NCBI RefSeq assembly: GCF_000720455.1
Contig: NZ_JOAK01000034.1
Location: 1 to 64,000, forward strand
From: Streptomyces virginiae
Lineage (GTDB): Bacteria; Actinomycetota; Actinomycetes; Streptomycetales; Streptomycetaceae
DNA length: 64,000 bases
Direction: 5' to 3'
Position 1 is the first letter of the stretch. Each line of letters begins with the position of its first letter. Below, in pieces: positions 14,870 to 23,016 of the stretch. A model generated the notes under the pieces. It was not told the DNA's origin, made no database searches, and was given only the letters and a program-made list of their open reading frames with translations. The position numbers and the translations under genes were made by a program.

Positions 14870-15781
14870 ATGTCCGTCGATGACCCGTACCTCGTCCAGC
14901 CCGCGCCGGGGGTGTACGCCTACGTCCAGCCGGACGGGGGCTGGTGCCTGAACAACGCCGGCTTCGTGAGCGACGGCGGCCGGACCCTGCTCGTGGACAC
15001 CGCCGCCACCGAGCGGCGGGCCCTGGCGCTGCGCGAGGCGGTCGTGGCGGCCGGGGTGCCGCTCCCCCGGACCGTGGTCAACACCCACCACCACGGCGAC
15101 CACACCTACGGCAACTCCGTCTTCACCCCCGAGGCGCTGGTCCTCGGGCACGAGAACGCGCGGGCCGAGCAGCTCGCCGCCGGGCACCAGCTGGAGATGA
15201 TCTGGCCCGCGACGGACTTCGGCGCGATAGACATCACCGCTCCCGACCTCACCTACGGCGACCGGGCGACCGTGCACGTGGGCGGGACCGAGGTGCGGAT
15301 CGTCCACCCGGGCGTCGCGCACACCACCGGGGACTCGGTCGTGTGGCTGCCCGCCCAGCGGGTCGTCTTCACCGGGGACCTGGTCTTCGCCGGGGGCACG
15401 CCGTTCCTGGCGATGGGCTCGCTCGCCGGCTCCCTGCGGGCGCTGGAGCTGCTGCGGTCGCTGGACGCGGAGACCGTCGTACCGGGCCACGGACCGCTGA
15501 CCGACCCGTCGGCCTACGACTCCACCGAGCGCTACCTGCGGTACGTGGCCGAGCTGGCCCGGGAGGGGCACGCCAAGGGGCTGAGCCCGCTGGAGGTGGC
15601 CCGGCAGGCCGATCTCGGCGAGTTCGCCGCGTGGCGGGAGAGCGAGCGGCTCGTGGCGAACGTGCACCGGGCGTACGCGGAGCTGGCCGGGGAGCCGGAG
15701 GGCGCGCCGCTGGACATCCTGGCGGTCCTGCGGGACATGACGGTGATGAACGGCGGTACGCCGATCCTCTGTCACGCGTGA
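14870..15781 (+). CDS. MBL-fold metallo-hydrolase
   Basis: A 303-residue metallo-beta-lactamase-fold hydrolase. The metal motif is NTHHHGDHTYGN; further ligands are the His in GVAHTTGDSVVW, the Asp in FTGDLVFAGG and the His in VPGHGPLTD. The Asp/Gly spacing and length fit the glyoxalase-II/quercetinase-like branch rather than true beta-lactamases. The ATG at 14870 has GGGGAG upstream; the earlier in-frame ATG at 14831 has no ribosome site. No signal peptide, so it acts in the cytoplasm. Substrate unknown, probably a thioester, lactone or similar ester. Confidence 0.88.
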   Translation: MSVDDPYLVQPAPGVYAYVQPDGGWCLNNAGFVSDGGRTLLVDTAATERRALALREAVVAAGVPLPRTVVNTHHHGDHTYGNSVFTPEALVLGHENARAEQLAAGHQLEMIWPATDFGAIDITAPDLTYGDRATVHVGGTEVRIVHPGVAHTTGDSVVWLPAQRVVFTGDLVFAGGTPFLAMGSLAGSLRALELLRSLDAETVVPGHGPLTDPSAYDSTERYLRYVAELAREGHAKGLSPLEVARQADLGEFAAWRESERLVANVHRAYAELAGEPEGAPLDILAVLRDMTVMNGGTPILCHA

Positions 15782-15826
15782 GGCCGGCGGGCCGGAGGTG
15801 TTCTTTCGGCCCGCCCTCTGGACGGC

Positions 15827-15844
15827 ATACCGACTGGTCGGCAT
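15827..15844 (+). promoter_or_regulatory. TetR-type operator, set A copy 1
   Basis: ATACCGACTGGTCGGCAT is an 18-bp near-perfect palindrome (one mismatch), 78 bases before the phosphotransferase/acyl-CoA dehydrogenase pair. Its first 12 bases are identical to a site before the SDR/ligase/TetR operon (22961-22978). Probably bound by the TetR protein encoded at 19751-20356. Confidence 0.55.
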
Positions 15845-15921
15845 GATGGCGTGCGGGTGGTGCGCCGACGCACCGCCCGTTCGTTCCCTCGTCGTCAACT
15901 CCCCGCACGGAGGTGCGCACC

Positions 15922-16980
15922 ATGACCTCAGCCCCGGCCGATCCCCGAGGCCTGGACCTGGAGCGGCTGCGCGGTCATCTCGACCGGGCCCGGCCGGGAC
16001 TCGTGTCCGGTGCGCTGCGCGGCCGTCTGATCGAGGGCGGCCGGTCGAATCTCACGTACGAGATCACCGACGGGTCCGCCCGCTGGGTGGTGCGCAGGCC
16101 GCCGCTCGGGCACGTTCTGGCCACCGCCCACGACATGCGCCGCGAGCACCGGGTCATCGCGGCGCTGCACGACACGGCCGTGCCGGTGCCGGAGCCGGTG
16201 CTGCTGTGCGAGGACGAGTCCGTGCTCGGGGCGCCGTTCTACGTCATGGAGTACGTGGACGGGGTGCCGTACCGCACGGCCGGCGAGCTCGCCGCGATCG
16301 GTCCGGAGCGCACCCGGAGGGCGGTGTTCGGGCTGGTGGACACGCTGGTCGAGCTGCACGCGGTGGACCCGGAGGCGGTGGGTCTGGGCGACTTCGGCCG
16401 GCCGGAGGGCTTCCTCGACCGGCAGCTGCGGCGCTGGGGCAAGCAGCTCGCGGCCTCCCGGGGGCGCGAGCTCGCCGGGATCGACGAGCTGCACGGCGCC
16501 CTGGGCCGCAGGCTGCCCGCCTCCCCCGCCCCGACCGTGGTGCACGGCGACTACCGGCTGGACAACGTGCTGATCGGCGGCCCGGACGACACGATCCGGG
16601 CGGTCCTGGACTGGGAGATGTCCACGCTCGGGGATCCGCTGACCGACCTGGGGCTGCTGGTGATGTACAGCTCCGATCTGGGCCTGACCGCGTCCCCGGT
16701 CAGCACGACGAGCGGGGCTCCCGGCCATCCGACACCCGCCGAGCTGGTCGAGCGGTACGCCGCCCGGTCCGGCCGGGACACCGGTGCGATCGCCTGGTAC
16801 ACGGCCTTCGCCTGGTTCAAGCTCGCGGTGATCCTCGAGGGCATCCACTACCGCTACACGCTCGGGCAGACCGTCGGTGCGGGTTTCGACCGGATCGGCG
16901 AGCTGGTTCCGGTCTTCATCGAACACGGACTGACCACCCTCCAGGGCCTCCATCCATTCGAAAACGGCCAGGAAGGCTGA
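15922..16980 (+). CDS. Phosphotransferase (APH/ACAD10-11 type) of acyl catabolism
   Basis: A 352-residue aminoglycoside-phosphotransferase-fold kinase. It shows the nucleotide site (LTYEITDGSARWVVRRPP), the catalytic loop VVHGDYRLDNVLIG and the Mg-binding AVLDWEMSTLGDPLTDLGLL. In eukaryotes this fold is fused to acyl-CoA dehydrogenase in ACAD10/11, where it phosphorylates 4-hydroxyacyl-CoA so that it can be degraded. Here the two are adjacent genes: the dehydrogenase starts 10 bases downstream. That supports a role in hydroxy-fatty-acid breakdown (inference). The ATG at 15922 has GGAGG at 15909-15913. The operon carries a TetR-type operator at 15827-15844. Confidence 0.88.
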   Translation: MTSAPADPRGLDLERLRGHLDRARPGLVSGALRGRLIEGGRSNLTYEITDGSARWVVRRPPLGHVLATAHDMRREHRVIAALHDTAVPVPEPVLLCEDESVLGAPFYVMEYVDGVPYRTAGELAAIGPERTRRAVFGLVDTLVELHAVDPEAVGLGDFGRPEGFLDRQLRRWGKQLAASRGRELAGIDELHGALGRRLPASPAPTVVHGDYRLDNVLIGGPDDTIRAVLDWEMSTLGDPLTDLGLLVMYSSDLGLTASPVSTTSGAPGHPTPAELVERYAARSGRDTGAIAWYTAFAWFKLAVILEGIHYRYTLGQTVGAGFDRIGELVPVFIEHGLTTLQGLHPFENGQEG

Positions 16981-16990
16981 GGCACGCAGC

Positions 16991-18205
16991 ATGGACTTCG
17001 CATTCGACGCCCGGACCGAGGAACTCCGCGAGCGGCTGCTCGCGTTCATGGAGGACCACGTCTATCCGGCGGAGCCCGTCGCCGCCGAGCAGCGCGCACG
17101 GCTGGCCTCGCCCTGGGAAACCCCGGCCGTCTTCGGTGAACTGAAGGCCGAGGCACGCCGTCAGGGCCTGTGGAACCTCTTCCTGCCCGACTCGGAGTAC
17201 GGCGCGGGGCTGACCAACCTCCAGTACGCCCCGCTGGCGGAGATCACCGGCCGCAGCCCGCACCTGGCGCCCATGGCGACGAACTGCGCGGCCCCGGACA
17301 CCGGGAACATGGAGCTGCTGGCGCAGTTCGGGAGCGAGGAGCAGAAGAAGCAGTGGCTCCAGCCGCTGCTGAACGGCGAGATCCGCTCCGCGTTCGCCAT
17401 GACGGAGCCCGAGGTGGCGTCCTCGGACGCGACGAACATCGAGACCCGGATCGAGCGGGTGGGGGACGAATATGCGATCACGGGCCGCAAGTGGTTCATC
17501 TCCGGCGCCATGAACCCGGACTGCGCGGTCTTCATCGTGATGGGCAAGACCGCCCCGGAGGGCGCCGATCCGCGCCGTCAGCAGTCGATGGTCCTGGTCC
17601 CGCGGGACACCCCGGGCGTCGAGGTGCGCCGGGCCATGACGGTGTACGGGTACGAGGACCACGACCACGGCGGCCACGCCGAGGTGGTGTTCGACGGGGC
17701 GCGGGTCCCGGCGGCGAACCTGATCGGCGAGGAGGGCGGCGGCTTCGCCATCGCCCAGGCGCGGCTCGGCCCGGGCCGCATCCACCACTGCATGCGCCTG
17801 ATCGGCATGGCGGAGCGGGCCGTCGAGCTGATGTGCCGGCGGGCGGTGGAACGTACGGCCTTCGGCAAGCCGCTGGCCGCGCAGGGCGTCGTGCAGAACT
17901 GGATCGCGGACGCCCGGGTGACGGTGGAGCAGTCGCGGCTGCTGGTGCTGAAGACGGCCTGGCTGATGGACACGGTCGGGAACCGGGGGGCGCACACCGA
18001 GATCCAGGCCATCAAGATCGCGACTCCGCGGGCGGTGGTGCGGATCCTGGACGACGCGGTGCAGCTGTACGGTGCGGGCGGGGTGAGCCAGGACTACCCG
18101 CTGGCCGAACTGTGGGCGGCGGCGCGGACCCTGCGGCTGGCCGACGGACCGGACGAGGTGCACCAGCGGTCCCTGGCCCGGCGCGAACTGAAGCGTTACA
18201 TGTAG
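16991..18205 (+). CDS. Acyl-CoA dehydrogenase (ACAD10/11-like)
   Basis: A 404-residue FAD-dependent acyl-CoA dehydrogenase. The N-terminal helical domain includes LFLPDSEYGAGLTNLQYAPLAEITGRS. The middle beta domain has FAMTEPEVASSDATNIET and GRKWFISGAMNPDC. The C-terminal helical domain has GPGRIHHCMRLIGMAERAVELM and the end block QLYGAGGVSQDYPLAELWAAARTLRLADGPDEVHQ. It oxidises acyl-CoA to enoyl-CoA. Long linker-free form and the upstream kinase match the ACAD10/11 pair. The ATG at 16991 has GGAAGG upstream. The stop lies 9 bases from the stop of the opposing MerR gene. Likely cotranscribed with the kinase. Confidence 0.92.
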   Translation: MDFAFDARTEELRERLLAFMEDHVYPAEPVAAEQRARLASPWETPAVFGELKAEARRQGLWNLFLPDSEYGAGLTNLQYAPLAEITGRSPHLAPMATNCAAPDTGNMELLAQFGSEEQKKQWLQPLLNGEIRSAFAMTEPEVASSDATNIETRIERVGDEYAITGRKWFISGAMNPDCAVFIVMGKTAPEGADPRRQQSMVLVPRDTPGVEVRRAMTVYGYEDHDHGGHAEVVFDGARVPAANLIGEEGGGFAIAQARLGPGRIHHCMRLIGMAERAVELMCRRAVERTAFGKPLAAQGVVQNWIADARVTVEQSRLLVLKTAWLMDTVGNRGAHTEIQAIKIATPRAVVRILDDAVQLYGAGGVSQDYPLAELWAAARTLRLADGPDEVHQRSLARRELKRYM

Positions 18206-18214
18206 AGAGGTCCG

Positions 18215-18586
18215 TCAGGGCGTCGTGGTGCGGCCCGCCGCGGCCGCGATGACCTCGTCCAGCACCTCGCGGGAGCGGATCAGCTCGCCGATCATCCGGT
18301 CGATCCGCTCCCGCTCCCCGGCCAGTTCGGCCACCAGCGCCGGTGTGGCGCGCACCGACGGGCCGCCGTCCTCGTCCCGCATGCAGGGCAGGATCTGCCC
18401 GATCTTCGCGCTGTTCAGACCGGCCGCGTAGAGCTCCTGGATGCGGATGACCCGGTCGACGGCCCGCTCGGAGAAGTCCCGGTGGCCGCCGGGGGTGCGG
18501 TCGGAGGCCAGCAGCCCCTGTGCCTCGTAGTAGCGCAGCGAACGCTCGCCCACGCCGGTGCGCGCCGCCAGTTCCCCGATCCGCAC
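18215..18586 (-). CDS. MerR family regulator of the adjacent ene-reductase
   Basis: A 123-residue MerR protein. The winged helix-turn-helix is VRIGELAARTGVGERSLRYYEAQGLLASDRTPGGHRDF, followed by the long coiled dimerisation helix. The C-terminal half has a single Cys (ILPCMRDEDGG) and no metal-binding Cys cluster, so it likely senses an electrophile or small organic molecule. I chose GTG at 18586 because GGGGGGA lies 3 bases upstream and the family normally begins at VRIGEL. The ATG at 18613 would add nine residues but lies inside the operator palindrome. It diverges from the Old Yellow Enzyme gene, its probable target. Confidence 0.88.
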   Translation of the reverse strand: MRIGELAARTGVGERSLRYYEAQGLLASDRTPGGHRDFSERAVDRVIRIQELYAAGLNSAKIGQILPCMRDEDGGPSVRATPALVAELAGERERIDRMIGELIRSREVLDEVIAAAAGRTTTP

Positions 18587-18600
18587 GGTCCCCCCAGGTC

Positions 18601-18639
18601 TTGAATCTGACATCAGTGTCAGGTTTTACGGTACCGGGC
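18601..18639 (+). promoter_or_regulatory. MerR-type promoter with palindrome in a long spacer
   Basis: TTGAAT (18601-18606) and TACGGT (18627-18632) are 20 bases apart, longer than normal, and the spacer holds the palindrome CTGACATCAGTGTCAG (18607-18622). This is the arrangement by which MerR activators twist DNA to bring the elements into register. TACGGT ends 7 bases before the ATG at 18640, so the transcript is probably leaderless. Confidence 0.65.
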
Positions 18640-19812
18640 ATGACGCAGACACAGTGGGTTCCCGCCGCATCCCGACTCTTCTCCCCCGCCCGCCTCGGCG
18701 CCCTCGATCTCCCCAGCCGCCTGGTGATGGCCCCGCTGACGCGCAACCGCGCCGGCGCCGACGGCGTCCCCGGCGAGCTGATGGCCACCTACTACGCGCA
18801 GCGCGCCTCGGCCGGTCTGATCATCGCCGAGGCGGCGACACCGAACGCCGTCGGCCAGACCTACCCCCACATCCCCGGCATCCACACACCGGCGCAGGTA
18901 GCGGGGTGGCGCCGGGTCACCGACGCCGTGCACGCGGCGGGCGGGCGGATGTTCCTCCAGCTCCAGCACGGCGGCCGGGTCGGCCACCCCGACACCAGCG
19001 GGCACGTCCCGCTCGCCCCGTCTGCGGTGCGGTTCCCCGAGCCGCTGCACACGCCCGGCGGGCTCCGGGACGCGGTGACGCCCCGGGAGATGACGGACGA
19101 GGACATCCGGTCCACCATCGCCGACTTCGCGGAGGCCGCGCGCGCCGCCGTCGAGGCCGGGTTCGCGGGCGTGGAGGTGCACTCCGCCAACGGCCACCTG
19201 CTCCACCAGTTCCTCGCACGGAACACCAACCGCCGCACCGACGGCTGGGGCGGGTCCGTCGAGGGCCGCATCCGCTTCACCGTGGAGGTGGTGCGGGCGG
19301 TGATCGAGGCCGTCGGGGCGGAGCGCGTCGGCGTCCGGATCTCCCCCGGGCTGGACGTCAACGGCATCGAGGAGGGCGACACCGAGGCGGTCTACCGGGC
19401 GCTGGTCCCGGCGCTGGCGCAGCTCGGGCCGGTCTACCTGCACCAGGTGTACGCCGACCCGGACCTGCCGCTCTTCGGGGAGATCCGCAGGGCCTGGCCC
19501 GGCACGCTGATCGCCAACCCGGCGCTCTCCCGCGAGGAGGTGGCGGCCGACGGCGGCGCGCGGCGCGGCGAACGCCTGCTGGCCGCCGGCGCCGACCTGA
19601 TCGCGCTGGGCCGCGGCTTCCTCGCCAACCCCGACCTCGTGGAGCGGCTGCGCACGGGCGCGCCGCTCAACGAGGTGCGGCCGGAGTTCCTGATGTACGT
19701 CCAGGGGCCGGAGGGCTACACCGACTACCCGTCGCTGGATCCGGCCGGGATCAGGGCCGCAGTGCCCGCAGCAGCAGGTCCGCGAGGTGGTCGGCGACCT
19801 GCTGCGGTGTGA
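18640..19812 (+). CDS. Old Yellow Enzyme family ene-reductase
   Basis: A 390-residue FMN-dependent alkene reductase. Family marks are LFSPARLGALDLPSRLVMAPLTRNRA at the N-terminus, LQLQHGGRVGH, the catalytic His-Asn pair in VEVHSANGHLLHQFL, RTDGWGGSVEGRIRF, and ALGRGFLANPDLVERLRTG. It reduces activated C=C bonds (enones, nitroalkenes) with NAD(P)H. The C-terminus has an extra Pro/Ala/Gly/Arg tail after the end of homology, which overlaps the opposing TetR gene by 62 bases. Divergent MerR regulator and electrophile-type substrates fit a stress-detoxification role. Confidence 0.92.
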   Translation: MTQTQWVPAASRLFSPARLGALDLPSRLVMAPLTRNRAGADGVPGELMATYYAQRASAGLIIAEAATPNAVGQTYPHIPGIHTPAQVAGWRRVTDAVHAAGGRMFLQLQHGGRVGHPDTSGHVPLAPSAVRFPEPLHTPGGLRDAVTPREMTDEDIRSTIADFAEAARAAVEAGFAGVEVHSANGHLLHQFLARNTNRRTDGWGGSVEGRIRFTVEVVRAVIEAVGAERVGVRISPGLDVNGIEEGDTEAVYRALVPALAQLGPVYLHQVYADPDLPLFGEIRRAWPGTLIANPALSREEVAADGGARRGERLLAAGADLIALGRGFLANPDLVERLRTGAPLNEVRPEFLMYVQGPEGYTDYPSLDPAGIRAAVPAAAGPRGGRRPAAV

Positions 19813-20356
19813 GCGGGCCGTCCGCCCGGTACCAGGTGGACAGGTGGTGCACGGAGCCGAAGTGGTAGTCCACCACCAGGTCGGCGGGGGTGGCGGTGGA
19901 GAACACGCCGGTCCGCTGCCCCTCCTCGATCAGCGCCCGGAAGCGCTCGTGGTAGCGCCGGCGCTCCGCCCGCACCTGCTTGAACTTCTCCGGGCTGAGC
20001 TGGTGCATCGACCGGAAGAAGATCATGGCGTCGTCGAGGTTCTCGATGGTGGTGACGACGACGTCGGCGGCCGCCGCCCGCAGGCGTTCCTCGACGGGGG
20101 CGTCGGAGGCGGCCACCGCGTCGAGACGCTGCTGCTGCAGGCGCAGCATCCGCGCGTACACCTCGTGCAGCAGGTCGTCCTTGGAGCCGAAGTAGTGGTA
20201 GAGCGCGCCCTTGGTGACCCCGGCCGCCTCGACGATCTCCTGGACGGACGTGCGGTCGTAGCCGCGCTCGGCGAACAGCCGGGTGGCGACGGCCAGCAGC
20301 CGCTGCGGTACCGGGGCCTCGTGCGTGCCTGCGGGTTCCGTGGTCCTGGCCGCCAT
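19751..20356 (-). CDS. TetR family regulator of fatty-acid catabolism
   Basis: A 201-residue TetR protein. The DNA-binding part is RLLAVATRLFAERGYDRTSVQEIVEAAGVTKGALYHYFGSKDDLLHEVY. The ligand domain includes DDAMIFFRSMHQLSPEKFKQVRAERRRYHERF, which resembles regulators that bind acyl-CoA (FadR/KstR2/PaaR type). The ATG at 20356 follows GGAAGG; the longer frame to 20464 lacks a ribosome site. It is the third gene of an operon (SDR, acyl-CoA ligase, TetR). The operon promoter carries an operator shared with the kinase/dehydrogenase operon at 15922, so it probably represses both sets until acyl-CoA accumulates (inference). Confidence 0.88.
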   Translation of the reverse strand: MAARTTEPAGTHEAPVPQRLLAVATRLFAERGYDRTSVQEIVEAAGVTKGALYHYFGSKDDLLHEVYARMLRLQQQRLDAVAASDAPVEERLRAAAADVVVTTIENLDDAMIFFRSMHQLSPEKFKQVRAERRRYHERFRALIEEGQRTGVFSTATPADLVVDYHFGSVHHLSTWYRADGPLTPQQVADHLADLLLRALRP

Positions 20357-20423
20357 GGTGCTGACCTTCCTCTTCTCGTTCTGCCTGGTCGCTGCGACCA
20401 GCTGTACGACCGTCCGACTGTTT

Positions 20424-22160
20424 TCAGCCGCGGTCGCGCAGTTCCCGTCGCAGGATCTTGCCACTGGTCGTCTTGGGAAGGACAGGCAGGATCTCGACCT
20501 GGCGCGGGTATTTGTACGCGGCGAGGCGCTCGGCGCAGTACGCGGACAGCTCCTCGGGCCCGGCCGAGGTGCCGGGGCGCAGGCTCACGTACGCCTTGAC
20601 GTTCTCCCCGCGGTACGGGTCGGGGACGCCGACCACCGCGGCCTCGCGGACGGCGGGGTGGGTGTAGAGCACGTCCTCGACCTCGCGCGGCCAGACCTTG
20701 AAGCCGGAGGCGTTGATCATGTCCTTCTTGCGGTCGACCACGTACAGCCAGCCGTCCGGGTCCATGAAGCCGACGTCCCCGGTGCGCAGTTCGCCGTCCG
20801 GGAAGGCCTCGGCGGTTTCGGCGGGCAGTCCCCAGTAGCCGGGCACGACCTGGGGGCCGCGGACGGCGATCTCGCCGGTCCGGCCGATGGGGAGTTCGTC
20901 CCCGTGCTCGTCGAGGATGCGCACGACCGTGTCGGCGCCGGGCAGGCCCACGGAGAGGGTGCCGGAGGCGGGGTCGACGGGGGCTTCGAGGTGCGCGGGC
21001 ACGGTGGCGCAGGGGGCGGTGCACTCGGTCAGGCCGTAGCCGTTGCGCAGGTAGAAGCCGAAGGCCGCTCGCAGGCGTTCGACGAGCGCGGGCGGGAGCG
21101 GGGCGCCGCCGGAGGAGATGATCTGGAAGGAGGCGAAGTGGTCGGGGGTGACGGCGGGGTGGGCGGCGAGGGCCATGAAGGCGGTGGCCGGGCCCACGGT
21201 GTAGGCGGGGCGGTGCTCCAGGAAGGCGTCGAGGACGGCGCCGGCGTCGAAGCGGTGGGCGACGACGAGGGTGCCGGCGTTGACGAAGCAGGCGGCCAGC
21301 TCGCAGACCATGCCGGTGATGTGGAAGAGGGGCGCGAGGGCGAAGTAGCCGGCGCCCTCGGGGATGGGGTGGGAGGTGACCTGGCGTACGGCGTTGTAGG
21401 TGAGCGCGCCGTGCGGGTTCATCGCGCCCTTGGGGGTGCCGCTGGTGCCGGAGGTGTAGCTGATGAGGGCGATGTCGGCGGCGGTGAGGTCGGGGCCGTC
21501 GGGGGCGCGGTGGCCCCGGCGGGCCACGGTCGCGAGGTCGGCGGTGTGCGGGCCGGCGGGCCGGGCGGGTCCGGCGGCGGTGTCGTCCGCGGGCCCGGTC
21601 TGCTGGTGCGGTATGGAGGCCGCAACCGGCGCGGGGTCCTGGGGTCCCGGTTCGAAGATCCGCGGGTCGTCACGCGTCTGGAAGTCGCGGTCCGAGGCGG
21701 TCAGGACGCTGCGGACGGCGCTGCCCCGCACGGCCTCCCCCAGGTACTGCGTCCACGCGCGGCCGTCGCACACGAGGGCGGCGGCCCCGGAGTCGTGCAG
21801 GACGTGGCCGACCTCCCCCGCCTTGTACATGGGGTTCAGGGGGACGACGACGGCCCCGGCCTTCCAGGCACCGAGGACGGAGAGCGCGAAGTGCGGGGTG
21901 TTCTGGAGCATGACCGCGACCCGGTCGCCGCGGCGGACCCCCCGGGCCGCGAGGTGGCCGGCCACGGAGTCGGAGAGCGCGTCGGCCTCGGCATAACCGA
22001 TCCGGCCGTCGAAGTAGGCGAGCGCGGTGCGTTCGGGGGCGCGGGCGGCGGCCTCGCGGAAGGCGTGCAGGACGGTGGGCGGCGGCGCGACGGGCGCCCG
22101 CTGGGCCGGCGAGAGCAGGCCGAGCCAGGGCTGGGCGGCATAGGTGGAGGTGGACGTCAC
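20424..22160 (-). CDS. AMP-dependent acyl-CoA synthetase/ligase
   Basis: A 578-residue ANL-superfamily ligase. The AMP motif is ISYTSGTSGTPKGAMNPH, motif A5 is NGYGLTECTAP, the hinge is LRTGDVGFMDPDGWLYVVDRKKDMINASGFKVWPREVE, and the C-terminal catalytic Lys lies in LPKTTSGKILRRELR. It activates a carboxylic acid as acyl-AMP and then acyl-CoA. There is an insertion of about 50 Pro/Ala-rich residues (around 195-245), before the AMP motif. The GTG at 22160 overlaps the stop of the SDR gene (GTGA), with GGGAGA 5 bases upstream, so the two are coupled. Substrate: probably a medium- or long-chain fatty acid. Confidence 0.92.
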   Translation of the reverse strand: MTSTSTYAAQPWLGLLSPAQRAPVAPPPTVLHAFREAAARAPERTALAYFDGRIGYAEADALSDSVAGHLAARGVRRGDRVAVMLQNTPHFALSVLGAWKAGAVVVPLNPMYKAGEVGHVLHDSGAAALVCDGRAWTQYLGEAVRGSAVRSVLTASDRDFQTRDDPRIFEPGPQDPAPVAASIPHQQTGPADDTAAGPARPAGPHTADLATVARRGHRAPDGPDLTAADIALISYTSGTSGTPKGAMNPHGALTYNAVRQVTSHPIPEGAGYFALAPLFHITGMVCELAACFVNAGTLVVAHRFDAGAVLDAFLEHRPAYTVGPATAFMALAAHPAVTPDHFASFQIISSGGAPLPPALVERLRAAFGFYLRNGYGLTECTAPCATVPAHLEAPVDPASGTLSVGLPGADTVVRILDEHGDELPIGRTGEIAVRGPQVVPGYWGLPAETAEAFPDGELRTGDVGFMDPDGWLYVVDRKKDMINASGFKVWPREVEDVLYTHPAVREAAVVGVPDPYRGENVKAYVSLRPGTSAGPEELSAYCAERLAAYKYPRQVEILPVLPKTTSGKILRRELRDRG

Positions 22161-22921
22161 CGGGTCTCCCATGTCTGCTGGAGGTGGTTCATGCCGCTCA
22201 GCCAGCGGTCCGGGTCGGTGGCGCGGACCGCGTAGTAGTCCGCGACCTCGGGGTGCGGGAGGATCAAGAAGCGGCCCTTCTCCATGCCGTCGAACAGCGC
22301 GTCCGCGACCGCTTCCGGCTCGATCGCGGTCGGCGCGAGGACGAGTTCGCCCGCCGAGCCCGCGGCGGTCAGCATGTCGGTGCGCACTCCTTGCGGGCAG
22401 ATGGCGTGGACCTGGACACCGCGGTGCCGGTAGGTCAGCGAGAGCCATTCGGCGAAGGCGAGCGCACCGTGCTTGGTGACACTGTACGGGGCCGCTCCGA
22501 TCATGGTCAGCAGGCCGGCGGCCGAGACGGTGGACACGAACCGGCCGCTCCCCCGCTCCAGCCAGTCGGGCAGCAGCAGCCGGGCGGCGCGGACATGAGC
22601 CATGACGTTGACGTCCCAGGCCGCTTCCCAGACGGCCTCTTCGGCTCCGGCGTCGCCGCCCGAGGCGAGTCCGGCGTTGGCGCAGTAGACGTCGACCGTT
22701 CCGCCGAGGGCCTCGCGGGCCTCGGCCACGACCTGGGAGGCGTCGCCCGGGAGCGGGATCGCGCGGGCGCCGATCCCGCCCGCGACCGCGGCGGCCCGGG
22801 CGGGGTCGAGGTCGTTGACGACGACCGTGGCGCCCTCGGCCGCGAAGCGTTGGGCGAGCGCGGCGCCGATGCCGCCGCCCGCGCCGGTGACGACGACTCG
22901 CTGGTCCTGGTACGCGCTCAC
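22157..22921 (-). CDS. SDR family oxidoreductase
   Basis: A 254-residue short-chain dehydrogenase. It has the cofactor motif VVVTGAGGGIGAALAQRFAAEGA, then the structural VYCANAGLASGG (replacing the usual NNAG with CANAG), catalytic Ser in VSTVSAAG and the YSVTK active site at PYSVTKHGALAF. The Asp in VVVNDLDP suggests NAD rather than NADP. It is the first gene of the SDR-ligase-TetR operon, so it likely oxidises a hydroxyacyl or alcohol intermediate. The start is GTG at 22921 with GAGAGGTG upstream. An operator lies at 22961-22978. Confidence 0.9.
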   Translation of the reverse strand: MSAYQDQRVVVTGAGGGIGAALAQRFAAEGATVVVNDLDPARAAAVAGGIGARAIPLPGDASQVVAEAREALGGTVDVYCANAGLASGGDAGAEEAVWEAAWDVNVMAHVRAARLLLPDWLERGSGRFVSTVSAAGLLTMIGAAPYSVTKHGALAFAEWLSLTYRHRGVQVHAICPQGVRTDMLTAAGSAGELVLAPTAIEPEAVADALFDGMEKGRFLILPHPEVADYYAVRATDPDRWLSGMNHLQQTWETR

Positions 22922-22960
22922 GGGATCACACCTCTCGTACGGCCGGTTGCGGATCTGGGC

Positions 22961-22978
22961 AGACTAACCAGTCGGTAT
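22961..22978 (-). promoter_or_regulatory. TetR-type operator, set A copy 2
   Basis: On the minus strand this reads ATACCGACTGGTTAGTCT, identical in its first 12 bases to the site at 15827. It lies 40 bases before the SDR start codon, where it would block transcription of the SDR-ligase-TetR operon, giving autoregulation. Confidence 0.55.
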
Positions 22979-23016
22979 GTCGGGGCGAAAGGGGCGCGGT
23001 GACTTAGCATCCCGGG

